Positions 1-6,866 of a stretch of 16,390 bases of DNA are shown one piece after another. A program made the translations under genes and the position numbers. The notes below the pieces were generated by a model. That model saw nothing but the letters and a program-made list of their open reading frames with translations. It did no database searches and was not told the origin of the DNA. Numbering within the stretch: position 1 is the stretch's first letter; the number at the start of each line of letters is the position of its first letter. Source of the stretch: Contendibacter sp031732755 (lineage in GTDB: Bacteria; Pseudomonadota; Gammaproteobacteria; Competibacterales; Competibacteraceae); assembly GCA_031732755.1 (NCBI GenBank), contig JAVMKI010000055.1, positions 1-16,390 of the forward strand. Direction: 5' to 3'.

Positions 1-2
1 GG

Positions 3-362
3 TTCCACACCGGCGACTTGGCCCGTTACGACGAGGATTGGTATTTCTTCATCGTCGACCGGCTGAAGGACATGTTCATCTCCGGCGGCGAGAACGTCTA
101 TCCGGCGGAAATCGAGGCGGCGCTGTACCGGCATCCGGCGGTGTTTCAATGCGCGGTGGTCGGCGTGCCCGATCCCAAGTGGGGCGAGGTCGGCAAGGCG
201 TTCGTGGTGCTCAAGCCCGGTCAGACCGCCAGCGCCGAGGATCTGTTGGCGTATCTGGGCGATCACCTGGCGCGTTACAAGATTCCCCGCCACATCGATT
301 TTTTGACGGCGCTACCGATCTCGGCGGCGGGCAAGGTGTTGCGGCGGGAACTGCGCCCGTAA
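3..362 (+). CDS. AMP-dependent acyl-CoA synthetase/ligase, C-terminal part (5' end outside window)
   Basis: The reading frame is open from the left edge (TTC CAC ACC GGC GAC...) to TAA at 360-362, so only about the last 119 residues are present. Visible motifs are those of the ANL adenylate-forming superfamily: TGDLA (the GD motif before the hinge), DRLKDMFISGGENVYPAEIE (hinge and start of the small C-terminal domain) and PISAAGKVLRREL near the end, whose Lys (codon 333-335) is the expected catalytic lysine for adenylation. These enzymes activate a carboxylate as acyl-AMP and transfer it to CoA in the cytoplasm. The GGENVYP.EIE form is typical of medium/long-chain fatty-acyl or aryl-CoA ligases; the substrate cannot be read from this fragment. 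It converges on the minus-strand gene ending at 416, with a hairpin between them that overlaps its stop codon. Confidence 0.93.
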   Translation, partial: FHTGDLARYDEDWYFFIVDRLKDMFISGGENVYPAEIEAALYRHPAVFQCAVVGVPDPKWGEVGKAFVVLKPGQTASAEDLLAYLGDHLARYKIPRHIDFLTALPISAAGKVLRRELRP

Positions 363-395
363 GGGCCGGCCGGCACGAGGGCCTGCCCTTACGGG
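356..395. terminator. Hairpin between convergent genes, possible bidirectional terminator
   Basis: CCCGTAAGGGC (356-366) pairs perfectly with GCCCTTACGGG (385-395), an 11-bp stem with an 18-nt loop that can form a further GGCC/GGCC pairing. The left arm includes the TAA stop of the ligase gene. It lies between two convergent genes, where a shared terminator is expected, but neither side has a clear T-run, so intrinsic termination is uncertain. Confidence 0.45.
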
Positions 396-415
396 TGGTT
401 ACGCCCGAATCCGAA

Positions 416-2692
416 TCACCGAGCGTTGACGATCACGAAGTTCTGGTGCGGTTCGGCCCAGCGCAGCGTGACGTTCTTGCCGGATTGCGGAAAGTTGGCG
501 ATCGGGTACTCGCCGCTGACGCCTTGCAGGAACTCCACCCCCAGCGTGGTTACGGTAAAGTTCGCATTGGCGAATTCAACCCCGTCGGCGAAGGCGCGCA
601 GGTTGTGGTTGCCGTCGCCCAACCGATTCCAGTTGAAGGTGTACCCGAAACCGTTGTCGTCATCGCCGCAGGTCGCCACCGTGTCGGGCCGGGTAGTGCC
701 GTAGGCCACCCGCTGCCGCGCTCCGCCGTCGATTTGGATTTCCACGGTGCTGGCCTGACAGATCCAGCCGCGGATCAAACCGATGCCGCTTTCGAAGGAA
801 CCCTGCTGCGGGCTTTCCAGGCTAGCGAGGAGTTGCGCCAGCGGAGCCGCGGCGGCCGGTTGGGCGCTGGCCGCATTCCGGCTGGCGCCGACGATGACGA
901 AATTCTGATGCGGTTCGGCCCAGCGCACGGTGACGTTGTCGCCGGCTTGCGGGAAGCCGGGTAGGGTCGCTTCGCCGCTGGCGCCCCGCAGGAACTCTTC
1001 ACCCAGCGTGGTTACGGTGAAATTGACGTTGGCGAATTCAACCCCGTCGGCAAATGCCTTCAAGCTGTGGCTGCCGTTGCCTAGCCGGTTCCAGTTGAAG
1101 GTGTAGCCGAAGCCGTTGTCGGTATCGCCGCAAGCTTCCAGCGTATCTTCGCGCGTGGTGCCATAAGCCACCTGTTGCCGATCACCGCCGTCGATCTGGA
1201 TTTCCACCTTGTTGGCTTGACAGGCCCAGCCGCGAATCAGGCCGATCCCGCTTTCGGTCGAACCCTGTTGCGGGCTTTCCAGATTACGGTTGTACTGTCC
1301 ACCGCACGCGGTGCCGGCATACGGGAGGGTATCCGGGATGATCTGCACGCCGGTGCTGTAGATCTGATCGGGTTCAAGTGTACCGGCGGTGTCGAAGGTC
1401 ACCTCGATCATGAACGCCGTCCAACCGGTGGCCGGTCGTTGCACCACGCCGAGATAGGTGCCGTCGGCCTGCGGGGCCAAGCTCTGGCTGGTCCAGATCG
1501 CTCCGACCTCCTCCAGCCGGAAATCCCGGGCGTTGGGATTGGTCGCCTGCCACAGTTTGACCTCCTTGGGCCGGGCGGTGGGCGACACTCGCAGCACCCC
1601 TTCTCCTTCCAGCGCCCAGGTGATCTGGTGGCTGGTCTTGCCGTCCAGAATATCGTCCATCCACGACAGCGCCTTGACGATGGTATCGTCGCTCTGCTTG
1701 TGGTCGGTGTTCGGCGTGTAGCGCAGCCACTTGGGGCCGATGAGATCGGAATAATAGAACTGCGAGGAATCCGTGGTGAAAAACTGATCGCCGGTGGCGT
1801 TGAGAATCAGCTTGGGCATGGTGTAGCGGTCGCGGTAAGCATAAGGGTCCACGACCTGCAATAAGGCCTGACCTTCAGGCGTCTGTACCCGGCAGGGCAG
1901 ATCGAATTCCACGTAGTCCTTCAATGCCGGTGCGTAGAAGCCATAGGCTTCCCAATGGTGGATGAACTGCCGGCCCAGATTGAGCATGTCGATCGAAGCC
2001 GGCACGATGGCCTTGACGCGCGGGTCCACGGCGGCGGTCAGCCAGGTGGTCCAGCCGCGTTTGGAGCCGCCCAGCACCAGAAAGTTATCGATCCGCGTGC
2101 CCTTGCTGGCGGCGAATTCCTGCACCGTGTCCATGGCGCGAACGGCGGCCTTGGTCATCGCCAGGTGCACCGCCCACTCCATGTCGCCGGTATCCAGCGC
2201 TTTGTCCAGGCTGTAGGCGAGGATCTCGTCTTCCTTCCGCCCACGGTTGGTTTCGTCGGTGAAAAACAGCGGCTGATTGGGGACTTGCCGAACCTGGGCG
2301 AGCACCGCGCCGGTCGCGACGACCACCGCTCCGATCTCATCGGGTACTTCGGTGATCAGCGTGTCGCGGTTACTGCCGCCGTCAATCAACAGGATGGCCG
2401 TTTTGGTGGCGTCCAACCCGAACTGGGGGATGACCAGCACGACCTCGTGCTTCCAGATAGTGCGATCCACCTCGCTGGGCGACCGCCACTGCTGGGAAGT
2501 CATTTCGATAAAATAGGCGGTAAATCCGACACCGTTTTGGGTGTGATAGTGGGTATAGCCATAGTTTGGGTCGGTCCTGGCTACATAACGGTCCAAAGCG
2601 GTTTCCGTCGCCCAACCGCCGCGCCCCAGCGCGAGCGCCAGCAGGATTAATAGCAAGGAATTCCGAAAAAACTTATTGAATTTATTGAACAT
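416..2692 (-). CDS. PhoPQ-activated pathogenicity-related (PqaA-type) exported hydrolase with two C-terminal repeats
   Basis: A 758-residue protein. Residues 1-28 look like a signal peptide (Lys/Arg-rich start, LLLILLALALG core, cut near GWATE). Residues about 30-465 resemble the PhoPQ_related (PqaA) family: ETALDRYVARTDPNYGY, KHEVVLVIPQ and LVLGGSKRGWTTWLTAAVDPRV. An alpha/beta-hydrolase triad can be proposed as Ser210 (GGSKRGW), Asp302 (NATGDQFF) and His331 (PNTDHK). Residues 471-601 and 625-755 are two copies of a ~131-residue module starting LESPQQGS, each with two cysteines (491/521 and 645/675), joined by an Ala/Pro/Gln-rich linker. Family members normally end soon after the hydrolase domain, so the tail is extra. 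AAGGA lies about 9 nt before the ATG. Its substrate is unknown, and PhoPQ control is known only for the enteric namesake. The protein is probably periplasmic or secreted. Confidence 0.9.
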   Translation of the reverse strand: MFNKFNKFFRNSLLLILLALALGRGGWATETALDRYVARTDPNYGYTHYHTQNGVGFTAYFIEMTSQQWRSPSEVDRTIWKHEVVLVIPQFGLDATKTAILLIDGGSNRDTLITEVPDEIGAVVVATGAVLAQVRQVPNQPLFFTDETNRGRKEDEILAYSLDKALDTGDMEWAVHLAMTKAAVRAMDTVQEFAASKGTRIDNFLVLGGSKRGWTTWLTAAVDPRVKAIVPASIDMLNLGRQFIHHWEAYGFYAPALKDYVEFDLPCRVQTPEGQALLQVVDPYAYRDRYTMPKLILNATGDQFFTTDSSQFYYSDLIGPKWLRYTPNTDHKQSDDTIVKALSWMDDILDGKTSHQITWALEGEGVLRVSPTARPKEVKLWQATNPNARDFRLEEVGAIWTSQSLAPQADGTYLGVVQRPATGWTAFMIEVTFDTAGTLEPDQIYSTGVQIIPDTLPYAGTACGGQYNRNLESPQQGSTESGIGLIRGWACQANKVEIQIDGGDRQQVAYGTTREDTLEACGDTDNGFGYTFNWNRLGNGSHSLKAFADGVEFANVNFTVTTLGEEFLRGASGEATLPGFPQAGDNVTVRWAEPHQNFVIVGASRNAASAQPAAAAPLAQLLASLESPQQGSFESGIGLIRGWICQASTVEIQIDGGARQRVAYGTTRPDTVATCGDDDNGFGYTFNWNRLGDGNHNLRAFADGVEFANANFTVTTLGVEFLQGVSGEYPIANFPQSGKNVTLRWAEPHQNFVIVNAR
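428..820 (-). repeat. Second copy of the 131-residue LESPQQGS module (coding repeat)
   Basis: Encodes residues 625-755 of the PqaA-like protein. It is closely similar to residues 471-601 (shared LESPQQGS, ESGIGLIRGW, EIQIDGG, NGFGYTFNWNRLG, FADGVEFAN, FTVTTLG, RWAEPHQNFVIV). The DNA copies are also clearly alike, indicating an internal duplication. Confidence 0.9.
890..1282 (-). repeat. First copy of the 131-residue LESPQQGS module (coding repeat)
   Basis: Encodes residues 471-601 of the PqaA-like protein and pairs with the copy at 428-820; the two are offset by 154 codons. The alternating hydrophobic pattern and paired cysteines suggest a beta-rich, disulfide-stabilised extracytoplasmic module, which is an inference. 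Confidence 0.9.
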
Positions 2693-2750
2693 AGTGTTTG
2701 GTTCCTTTTATCCAGGGTCGGCGTGAAACGTCGTTGTCCGAATCTGTCAG

Positions 2751-2773
2751 GATTAATTGAAAGGCGATTAATT
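2751..2773. promoter_or_regulatory. Direct repeat GATTAATT x2 upstream of the PqaA-like gene
   Basis: GATTAATT occurs at 2751-2758 and again at 2766-2773, 15 bp apart, in an AT-rich island 60-80 bp upstream of the start at 2692. On the minus strand TATAAT (2776-2771) could be a -10 box, but I see no good -35 at 16-18 bp. This may be an operator or only low-complexity sequence. Confidence 0.25.
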
Positions 2774-2964
2774 ATATGGCCATCGCTGCGATTGGTTCGT
2801 ATCCTTATGACTGTCGGTTACGGGAAAGGTCCACCAGCATGACGGCGTCACCGCGCTCGAATCCAAATTCGAACCTCCATAGCTTTCCCCGCGGACACTC
2901 GCTAGGCTATTTGAGCATCTTGCGGCACCCTACTCCCAACCCTCGTTTGACTCCGGAGACCCTC

Positions 2965-3291
2965 ATGAAGCCTTCCTTGTTTGCAGTCGCCTTGTGTCTT
3001 ACCGCCAGTCTGCTGGCGCCGTCGGCCTTGGCCAAGAAAACTCAGATGCGGAACATCGATTTCGGCGAGATCACCTGTAAAGAGTTTTTGCAGGAGCTGT
3101 CCACCAGTTCCGCCGAGGATGCCGGCGTTGTGCTGATGTGGATCGACGGCTATCTGAGCGGCGTATCCGGCGATACGACCCTGGACTGGAAGGATTTGGA
3201 AAAATTCAGCACCAACCTGGTGGCCTATTGCGGCAAAAAACCCGACGAGAAAGTGTTGGATGCCGCCGAGGCGGTCGGCATTGCCGAATGA
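2965..3291 (+). CDS. HdeA/HdeB-like small periplasmic protein
   Basis: The frame is open from 2776, but the ATG at 2965 is preferred: GGAG at 2955-2958 is 6 nt upstream and the product then starts with a classic signal peptide (MKPSLFAVALCLTASLLAPSALA, cut before KK). The mature part is about 85 residues, the usual size of HdeA/HdeB. Family features are the two cysteines (ITCKEFL and VAYCGKKP) expected to form the single disulfide, the VVLMWIDGYLSG segment and the closing helix KVLDAAEAVG. In enterobacteria HdeA/HdeB are periplasmic chaperones that bind unfolded proteins at low pH. Acid protection here is by homology only; many environmental bacteria carry this fold without known acid resistance. 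It stands alone on the plus strand, and no clear terminator follows it. Confidence 0.82.
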   Translation: MKPSLFAVALCLTASLLAPSALAKKTQMRNIDFGEITCKEFLQELSTSSAEDAGVVLMWIDGYLSGVSGDTTLDWKDLEKFSTNLVAYCGKKPDEKVLDAAEAVGIAE

Positions 3292-3595
3292 ACGGCGATG
3301 ATTCATAAGCTGACCGTTTCGCAATCTTCACCAGCACTGACAGGGGATACGACCACGATCGCGATTCGCGACCCGAGCATGAGCAAAGTCCTGGACCGCC
3401 CAGTCATGACTCAATTGAGCGGCGGTGGGGCCTGCGCCGGCTCCAGCGCTTCTTACGGTTCCTGGAGGGTAGAAGTCCACGGAAGTGGCGTAAATCGCGA
3501 GGGGGAGATGGGCGGCCATCGGAAACTCCGGTAAGGTTGAGATGCCGAGTAACAACCGAAACCTGAGGAGCCGACGACCGCATCCGGGGTGAGGT
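3292..3595. other. Intergenic stretch without a convincing gene
   Basis: About 300 bp between the HdeA-like gene and the 3' end of the OmpA-like gene. Small frames exist on both strands (for example plus-strand 3298-3534), but none has a plausible ribosome site or recognisable domain. The right half is rich in nested inverted repeats and is listed separately as a structured-RNA candidate. Smaller palindromes to the left include CTCAATTGAG at about 3410-3419 and an ACCGCC/GGCGGT pair around it. Confidence 0.5.
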
Positions 3596-3598
3596 TCA
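3477..3598 (+). ncRNA. Structured RNA candidate, possibly HEARO/omega-RNA-like
   Basis: Several compact helices lie in series. CCAC-GGAA-GTGG (3477-3488) has a GNRA loop. GATGG-GCGG-CCATC spans 3507-3520. A long interrupted hairpin has CTCC 3526-3529 with GGAG 3567-3570, GGT 3530-3532 with ACC 3561-3563 and GGTTG 3535-3539 with CAACC 3553-3557. GGAG 3504-3507 could instead pair with CTCC 3526-3529, enclosing the second hairpin. The unpaired bases UGAGA (3538-3542), GUAA (3549-3552) and CCGAAA (3556-3561) resemble what I recall of the hairpin after the first stem in IscB-associated omega RNAs (HEARO). No IscB or IsrB gene is in the window. Strand and ends are uncertain, and the family assignment is from memory only. 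Confidence 0.42.
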
Positions 3599-4330
3599 CG
3601 GACGCCGGCCCCAGGCATCGAGCAGCGGTCCGTAATGGACGGCGGTGAGGGGATCGATCAGCTTGAGAATGGTGACGAATTGCTGGAGGTCGCCGCGCTG
3701 GCGGACCCAGGCGTCCAGCAAGGGAGCATACGCCCCGCTCGTCAGGGGATTGACCGATTTGAGGATCTGGACCAGCGCCGCGTCCGTGGCCGCCGTTCGC
3801 AGCCAGGCGTCGAGCAAGACCCCGTATTGCGCGCTGGTCCGAGGATGGATCGACTTGAGAATTTCAACCAATTCGCGTTTCCTCGCCAGCGGGAGCCGGT
3901 TGAATGGCGCCTCCGGTACGGGAGCGCGCTTTTGGAGCGGCGGCGCGACGGGAAACGGCGACACCACCACGATCACGGCCCGGTAATACCCATCATCGTC
4001 GCGTGCGCCGCCCCCGGAAATCGACTCGCCATAACTGGCGATCTCCAGGTTCGACAAGCTTTTTTGCATCTGCTGCTCGATGAATTCCGCCGTTGCCTGC
4101 GCGCGGCGCAAGGCGAGTTGTTCGTTATGGCGTGCGCTACCCAGGCGGCTGGCAATGCCGGCGAGGCGGATCAAGCTGGTCGGAGCGGTCCGTAAGGCGG
4201 CGAGCGCATGCCGTTGCAACCATTGTTGGTGCGATGCCAACAGTCGGCTGCTGTTGGTCGCGAAATTGCAAAGCCGGGCGCTGGCCCCAAATCCCAATAC
4301 CGATGGGTTGGGTTCGATGTCTTGAGCCAT
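3596..4330 (-). CDS. OmpA-like domain protein with three C-terminal 32-residue repeats
   Basis: A 244-residue protein. Residues about 18-125 resemble an OmpA/MotB C-terminal (peptidoglycan-binding) domain: a strand with F/NFATNSSRL, the helix HQQWLQRHALAAL, IRLAGIASRLGSARHNEQLALRRAQATAEFIEQQ (the usual L..RRA..V...L helix), then LEIASYGES and YYRAVIVVV. No signal peptide, lipobox or membrane segment is visible. Residues 154-244 hold three copies of a repeat at spacing 32 (consensus ILKxIxPxTxxxYxxLLDAW, starting at 154, 186 and 218), which I do not recognise. AAGG lies a few bases before the ATG. It is last in a minus-strand run after maa and the GNAT gene (81-bp gap). The lack of an export signal is odd for a peptidoglycan binder, so it may be exported by a dedicated system or act in the cytoplasm. 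Confidence 0.72.
   Translation of the reverse strand: MAQDIEPNPSVLGFGASARLCNFATNSSRLLASHQQWLQRHALAALRTAPTSLIRLAGIASRLGSARHNEQLALRRAQATAEFIEQQMQKSLSNLEIASYGESISGGGARDDDGYYRAVIVVVSPFPVAPPLQKRAPVPEAPFNRLPLARKRELVEILKSIHPRTSAQYGVLLDAWLRTAATDAALVQILKSVNPLTSGAYAPLLDAWVRQRGDLQQFVTILKLIDPLTAVHYGPLLDAWGRRP
3599..3871 (-). repeat. Three tandem 32-residue coding repeats (ILKxIxPxTxxxYxxLLDAW)
   Basis: These encode residues 154-244 of the OmpA-like protein. The copies read EILKSIHPRTSAQYGVLLDAW, QILKSVNPLTSGAYAPLLDAW and TILKLIDPLTAVHYGPLLDAW in their core, with variable hinge residues between. Two predicted helices per unit suggest a small helical-repeat solenoid. Confidence 0.9.
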
Positions 4331-4411
4331 GACAAGCCTTAATTATGCAAGGGAAGAAAAGGGAAGAAACATCTCGCGCCACCCGCCGGTTTCCAGAGAG
4401 GTAGCGCGGAG

Positions 4412-4987
4412 TCAACCGTTGGCGTTTTCAGCGGGCGCATCGGGGTCGGGCAAGGATTTGGCGAGTTCGATATCGGCGTAGGCCTGTTCCCGGTCTTCGA
4501 GGTCGCCCACGATCTGGGCGATGCGGTCGTAGCGCAGCGCCACCCAGAAACGCAGCGCCGGCCAGTTCCGCAATCCGACCGCGACCCGGATTTCCCGGTA
4601 ACCGGTGCGGGCGGCCCGCCGTTCGAGTTCCCCGGTGACTTCCCGGCCCACGCCCCGCCGCTGCCAGCGCGGGCGCAGGAACAGATGGCCGACGCAGAGG
4701 GTTTCGGTGGCGGGATGGCCGCGATGGACGCTCAGCAGCCCCTGAAGTTCGTCGTCGCTCCGGTGTCGGACCAGGAAACTTCTTTCATGGGCCGAATGAC
4801 CGTTGGGCGGCAGCGTGTCGTGACGCAGCACGCTCAGGGCGAGATGCTCCAGATCGCGTTCCGGTCCGAGCAGCCGGAACACCGCCTGGTTCTCGGCCAG
4901 GATGGACGCCACCGCCGGCAAGTCGTGCTCGCGAGCTTCCACGAGCCGGCAATGGCCCGTTTCCCAAATCGAGGCGAGGAGGTTCAT
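4412..4987 (-). CDS. GNAT-family N-acetyltransferase
   Basis: 191 residues from the ATG at 4987; a TTG four codons upstream (4999) is possible, but GGGAG is then almost on top of it. The GNAT fold is visible as CVGHLFLRPRWQRRGVGREVTGELERRA (residues about 98-124), where QRRGVG is the acetyl-CoA pyrophosphate-binding motif, followed by IRVAVGLRNWPALRFWVALRYDRI (motif B, with the usual N..A..FW..LGY pattern). Such enzymes move acetyl from acetyl-CoA to an amine on a small molecule, peptide or protein N-terminus. The N-terminal half (VEAREHDLPAVASILAENQAVFRLL) resembles the first strand and helices of the fold. The acceptor cannot be inferred. It lies 85 bp downstream of maa on the same strand, so the two may be co-transcribed. 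Confidence 0.85.
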   Translation of the reverse strand: MNLLASIWETGHCRLVEAREHDLPAVASILAENQAVFRLLGPERDLEHLALSVLRHDTLPPNGHSAHERSFLVRHRSDDELQGLLSVHRGHPATETLCVGHLFLRPRWQRRGVGREVTGELERRAARTGYREIRVAVGLRNWPALRFWVALRYDRIAQIVGDLEDREQAYADIELAKSLPDPDAPAENANG

Positions 4988-5072
4988 GGGGTCGAGCAAC
5001 TCCCGAGTGGATCGACCGATCCGTTGGGCGCGGATCGTCGAAAGTGAAGGAAACCCATTGGGGATTCGCCGC

Positions 5073-5630
5073 TCATAATTCGCGGATCACCCGGCAGGGG
5101 TTGCCGGCCGCCACCACCCGCGCCGGCAGGCTGCGCGTCGCCACGCTGCCCGCGCCGATGACGGTATCGGCGCCGATCTCGATGCCCGGCCCGATGATGG
5201 CGCCGCCGCCGATCCAGACGTTTTCCCCGATCCGGATCGGGGCGGCCATCTCCAGGCCGCCAGCGCGCTCCGCGGGATCGAGCGGATGATAGGCCGTATA
5301 GATTTGCACTCCGGGACCGAACTTGCAATTCGCGCCCACCTCGACCCGGTTGCAGTCCAGGATCACGCAATTGAAATTGAGATAGACGCCCGGCCCCAGA
5401 TGGATATTGACGCCGTAGTCGCATTGGAACGGCGGTTCGATCCATGCGCCCGAGCCCACTCCGCCGAGCAGTTCCTGGAGGAGGGCGCGGCGTTGGTCGA
5501 GGTCAAGCGGCGAACTGGCGTTGAAGCGCGCGGTCAGCAGTCGCGCCCGTTGCCGGGCCTGAACCAGTTCCGGGTCCGAGGAGCGATACGGTTGGTCGGC
5601 CAGCATTCTTTCGCGTTCGGACGGTGGCAT
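5073..5630 (-). CDS. maa: Maltose/galactoside O-acetyltransferase-like hexapeptide transferase
   Basis: 185 residues from the ATG at 5630, chosen over longer frames because CGGAGACCGC ATG supplies GGAG 5 nt upstream and the length matches Maa/LacA (about 183-203 residues). Order: the Mac/Maa N-terminal helix domain (MLADQPYRSSDPELVQARQRARLLTARFN, residues 9-37), then left-handed beta-helix hexapeptide repeats from about residue 70 (VNIHLG, VYLNFNCVILD, VEVGANCKFGPGVQI), the catalytic His115 in YTAYHPLDPAER, and the last coil PIRIGENVWIGGGAIIGPGIEIGADTVIGAGSV ending in VAAGNPCRVIREL. It transfers acetyl from acetyl-CoA to a sugar hydroxyl in the cytoplasm, as a trimer in the known family. The exact sugar is unknown. 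It is the likely first gene of a minus-strand run, divergent from the NodI-like gene. Confidence 0.92.
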   Translation of the reverse strand: MPPSERERMLADQPYRSSDPELVQARQRARLLTARFNASSPLDLDQRRALLQELLGGVGSGAWIEPPFQCDYGVNIHLGPGVYLNFNCVILDCNRVEVGANCKFGPGVQIYTAYHPLDPAERAGGLEMAAPIRIGENVWIGGGAIIGPGIEIGADTVIGAGSVATRSLPARVVAAGNPCRVIREL

Positions 5631-5924
5631 GCGGTCTCCGTGGGCAGTTGTCGGGTCGGGCGCGGTATCGCGGCGGGCGATGTTCGCGCCTTTTTTCGGC
5701 GCGGACCCAAGCGATTTGCCGGTCGGGCCCGCGCGGTAATCGCATCCCACGGAACCCCGTCGTATTTTGAGCGCAAGGGGTCGCCGACCCAAGCGCTTGC
5801 CGCGCACTCGCCGGCTTGAGTCCGATTTGGGCGGCGGATAGAGTGTCGTTCCCGTGGCGCGTGGAGGGTTTCTCCGCGCCCGGCGCTTTTCGAAGAGGCT
5901 TTTCACCTGGAGAGATCATTCACC

Positions 5925-6866
5925 ATGCCGATGCTCGCGGCCCATCCGAACGCCCAGAACGAACCGGTCCTGCTGGCGTGCGGACTCGTCAAACAGTTTG
6001 CCGGCCGCCGCGTGGTCGATGGGGTGGACTTGCGCTGTCGGGCCGGTCAGGTGCTGGGCCTGCTGGGCGCCAATGGAGCCGGCAAAACCACGACTCTGCG
6101 GCTGTGCTATGGGTTCCTTCAACCCGATGCCGGCACGATCCGCGTGGCGGGGATCGACCGACACGCCGATCCCGAGGCGGCCGCCCGGTGGGTGGGCGTC
6201 TGCACCCAGGACGACACTTTCGACACCGATTTCACGGTGCGCGGCAACCTGGAGCAAATGAGCCGCTACTTCCGCCCGCGCCCGCCCGCCGTCAAAGCGC
6301 GGGTCACCGCCTTGCTCGAACGCTTCGGACTGGATCGCTACGCAAATACCAAACCCGACATCCTCTCGGGCGGCTACCGGCGCCGACTCATGCTCGCCCG
6401 CGCCCTGATCCACGAACCCCGGCTGTTGTTCCTGGACGAACCCACCACGGGACTGGATCCGCAAGCGCGTCTGGAGGTCTGGGAATTGATCGATACCCTC
6501 CGGCGCGAAGGATTGGGTATCGTCCTGACCACCCACTACATGGACGAAGCCGAGCGCCTGTCCGACGAACTGCTGATCTTGCGCGAGGGCCGCGTCGTGG
6601 CGGCGGGCCAATCCCGAGCGGTGCTGGGGGATCTGATCGGCGAGCACATGCTGGTGCTGGACGCCCACGATCCAGCGGCGCGGGCGGTCCGCGATTGGGC
6701 GCGGCAGGCGGGCCTGCCGGAACCCACCCGAGTGCTTTCCAGCTTGCATCTGGCCCTGGACGGGCCGGGCTTGGCCCGGTTCGGCGCCCGGTTCGGCGAT
6801 CTGCGCTTCGAGGTCCGCCCCCCCACCCTGGATGACCTGTTCCTGAAACTGGCCGAGAAATCATGA
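5925..6866 (+). CDS. ABC-2 exporter ATP-binding protein, NodI/DrrA-like
   Basis: 313 residues; GGAGAG (5909-5914) lies 10 nt before the ATG. All ABC ATPase motifs are intact: Walker A GANGAGKT (48-55), Q-loop Gln95 in VCTQDDTFDTDFTVRGNL, signature LSGGY (147-151), Walker B LLFLDEP (167-173) and H-loop His204 in LTTHYMDEAERL. The Q-loop wording followed by SRYFR, and the YRRRLMLARALIHEPRLLFLDEPTTGLDPQARLEVWE stretch, are close to NodI and its many non-symbiotic relatives. It powers export by the membrane partner encoded by the next gene, which overlaps it by 4 bp (ATGA). No nodulation genes are nearby, so the substrate is unknown: glycolipid, polysaccharide precursor and drug are all possible. 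Confidence 0.93.
   Translation: MPMLAAHPNAQNEPVLLACGLVKQFAGRRVVDGVDLRCRAGQVLGLLGANGAGKTTTLRLCYGFLQPDAGTIRVAGIDRHADPEAAARWVGVCTQDDTFDTDFTVRGNLEQMSRYFRPRPPAVKARVTALLERFGLDRYANTKPDILSGGYRRRLMLARALIHEPRLLFLDEPTTGLDPQARLEVWELIDTLRREGLGIVLTTHYMDEAERLSDELLILREGRVVAAGQSRAVLGDLIGEHMLVLDAHDPAARAVRDWARQAGLPEPTRVLSSLHLALDGPGLARFGARFGDLRFEVRPPTLDDLFLKLAEKS

Noticed and set aside
38..964. Long plus-strand open frame across the ligase and PqaA-like genes
   Set aside because: It is antisense to, or out of frame with, two well-supported genes and encodes low-complexity Gly/Arg/Val-rich sequence without domains.
2693..2780. PhoP box upstream of the PqaA-like gene
   Set aside because: The (T)GTTTA direct repeat with 5-nt spacing is not present; only the GATTAATT repeat is seen, so PhoPQ control is not supported.
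3298..3618. Small frames on both strands beside the HdeA-like gene
   Set aside because: No ribosome site or domain is seen; they run through the nested inverted repeats, which are better explained as RNA structure.
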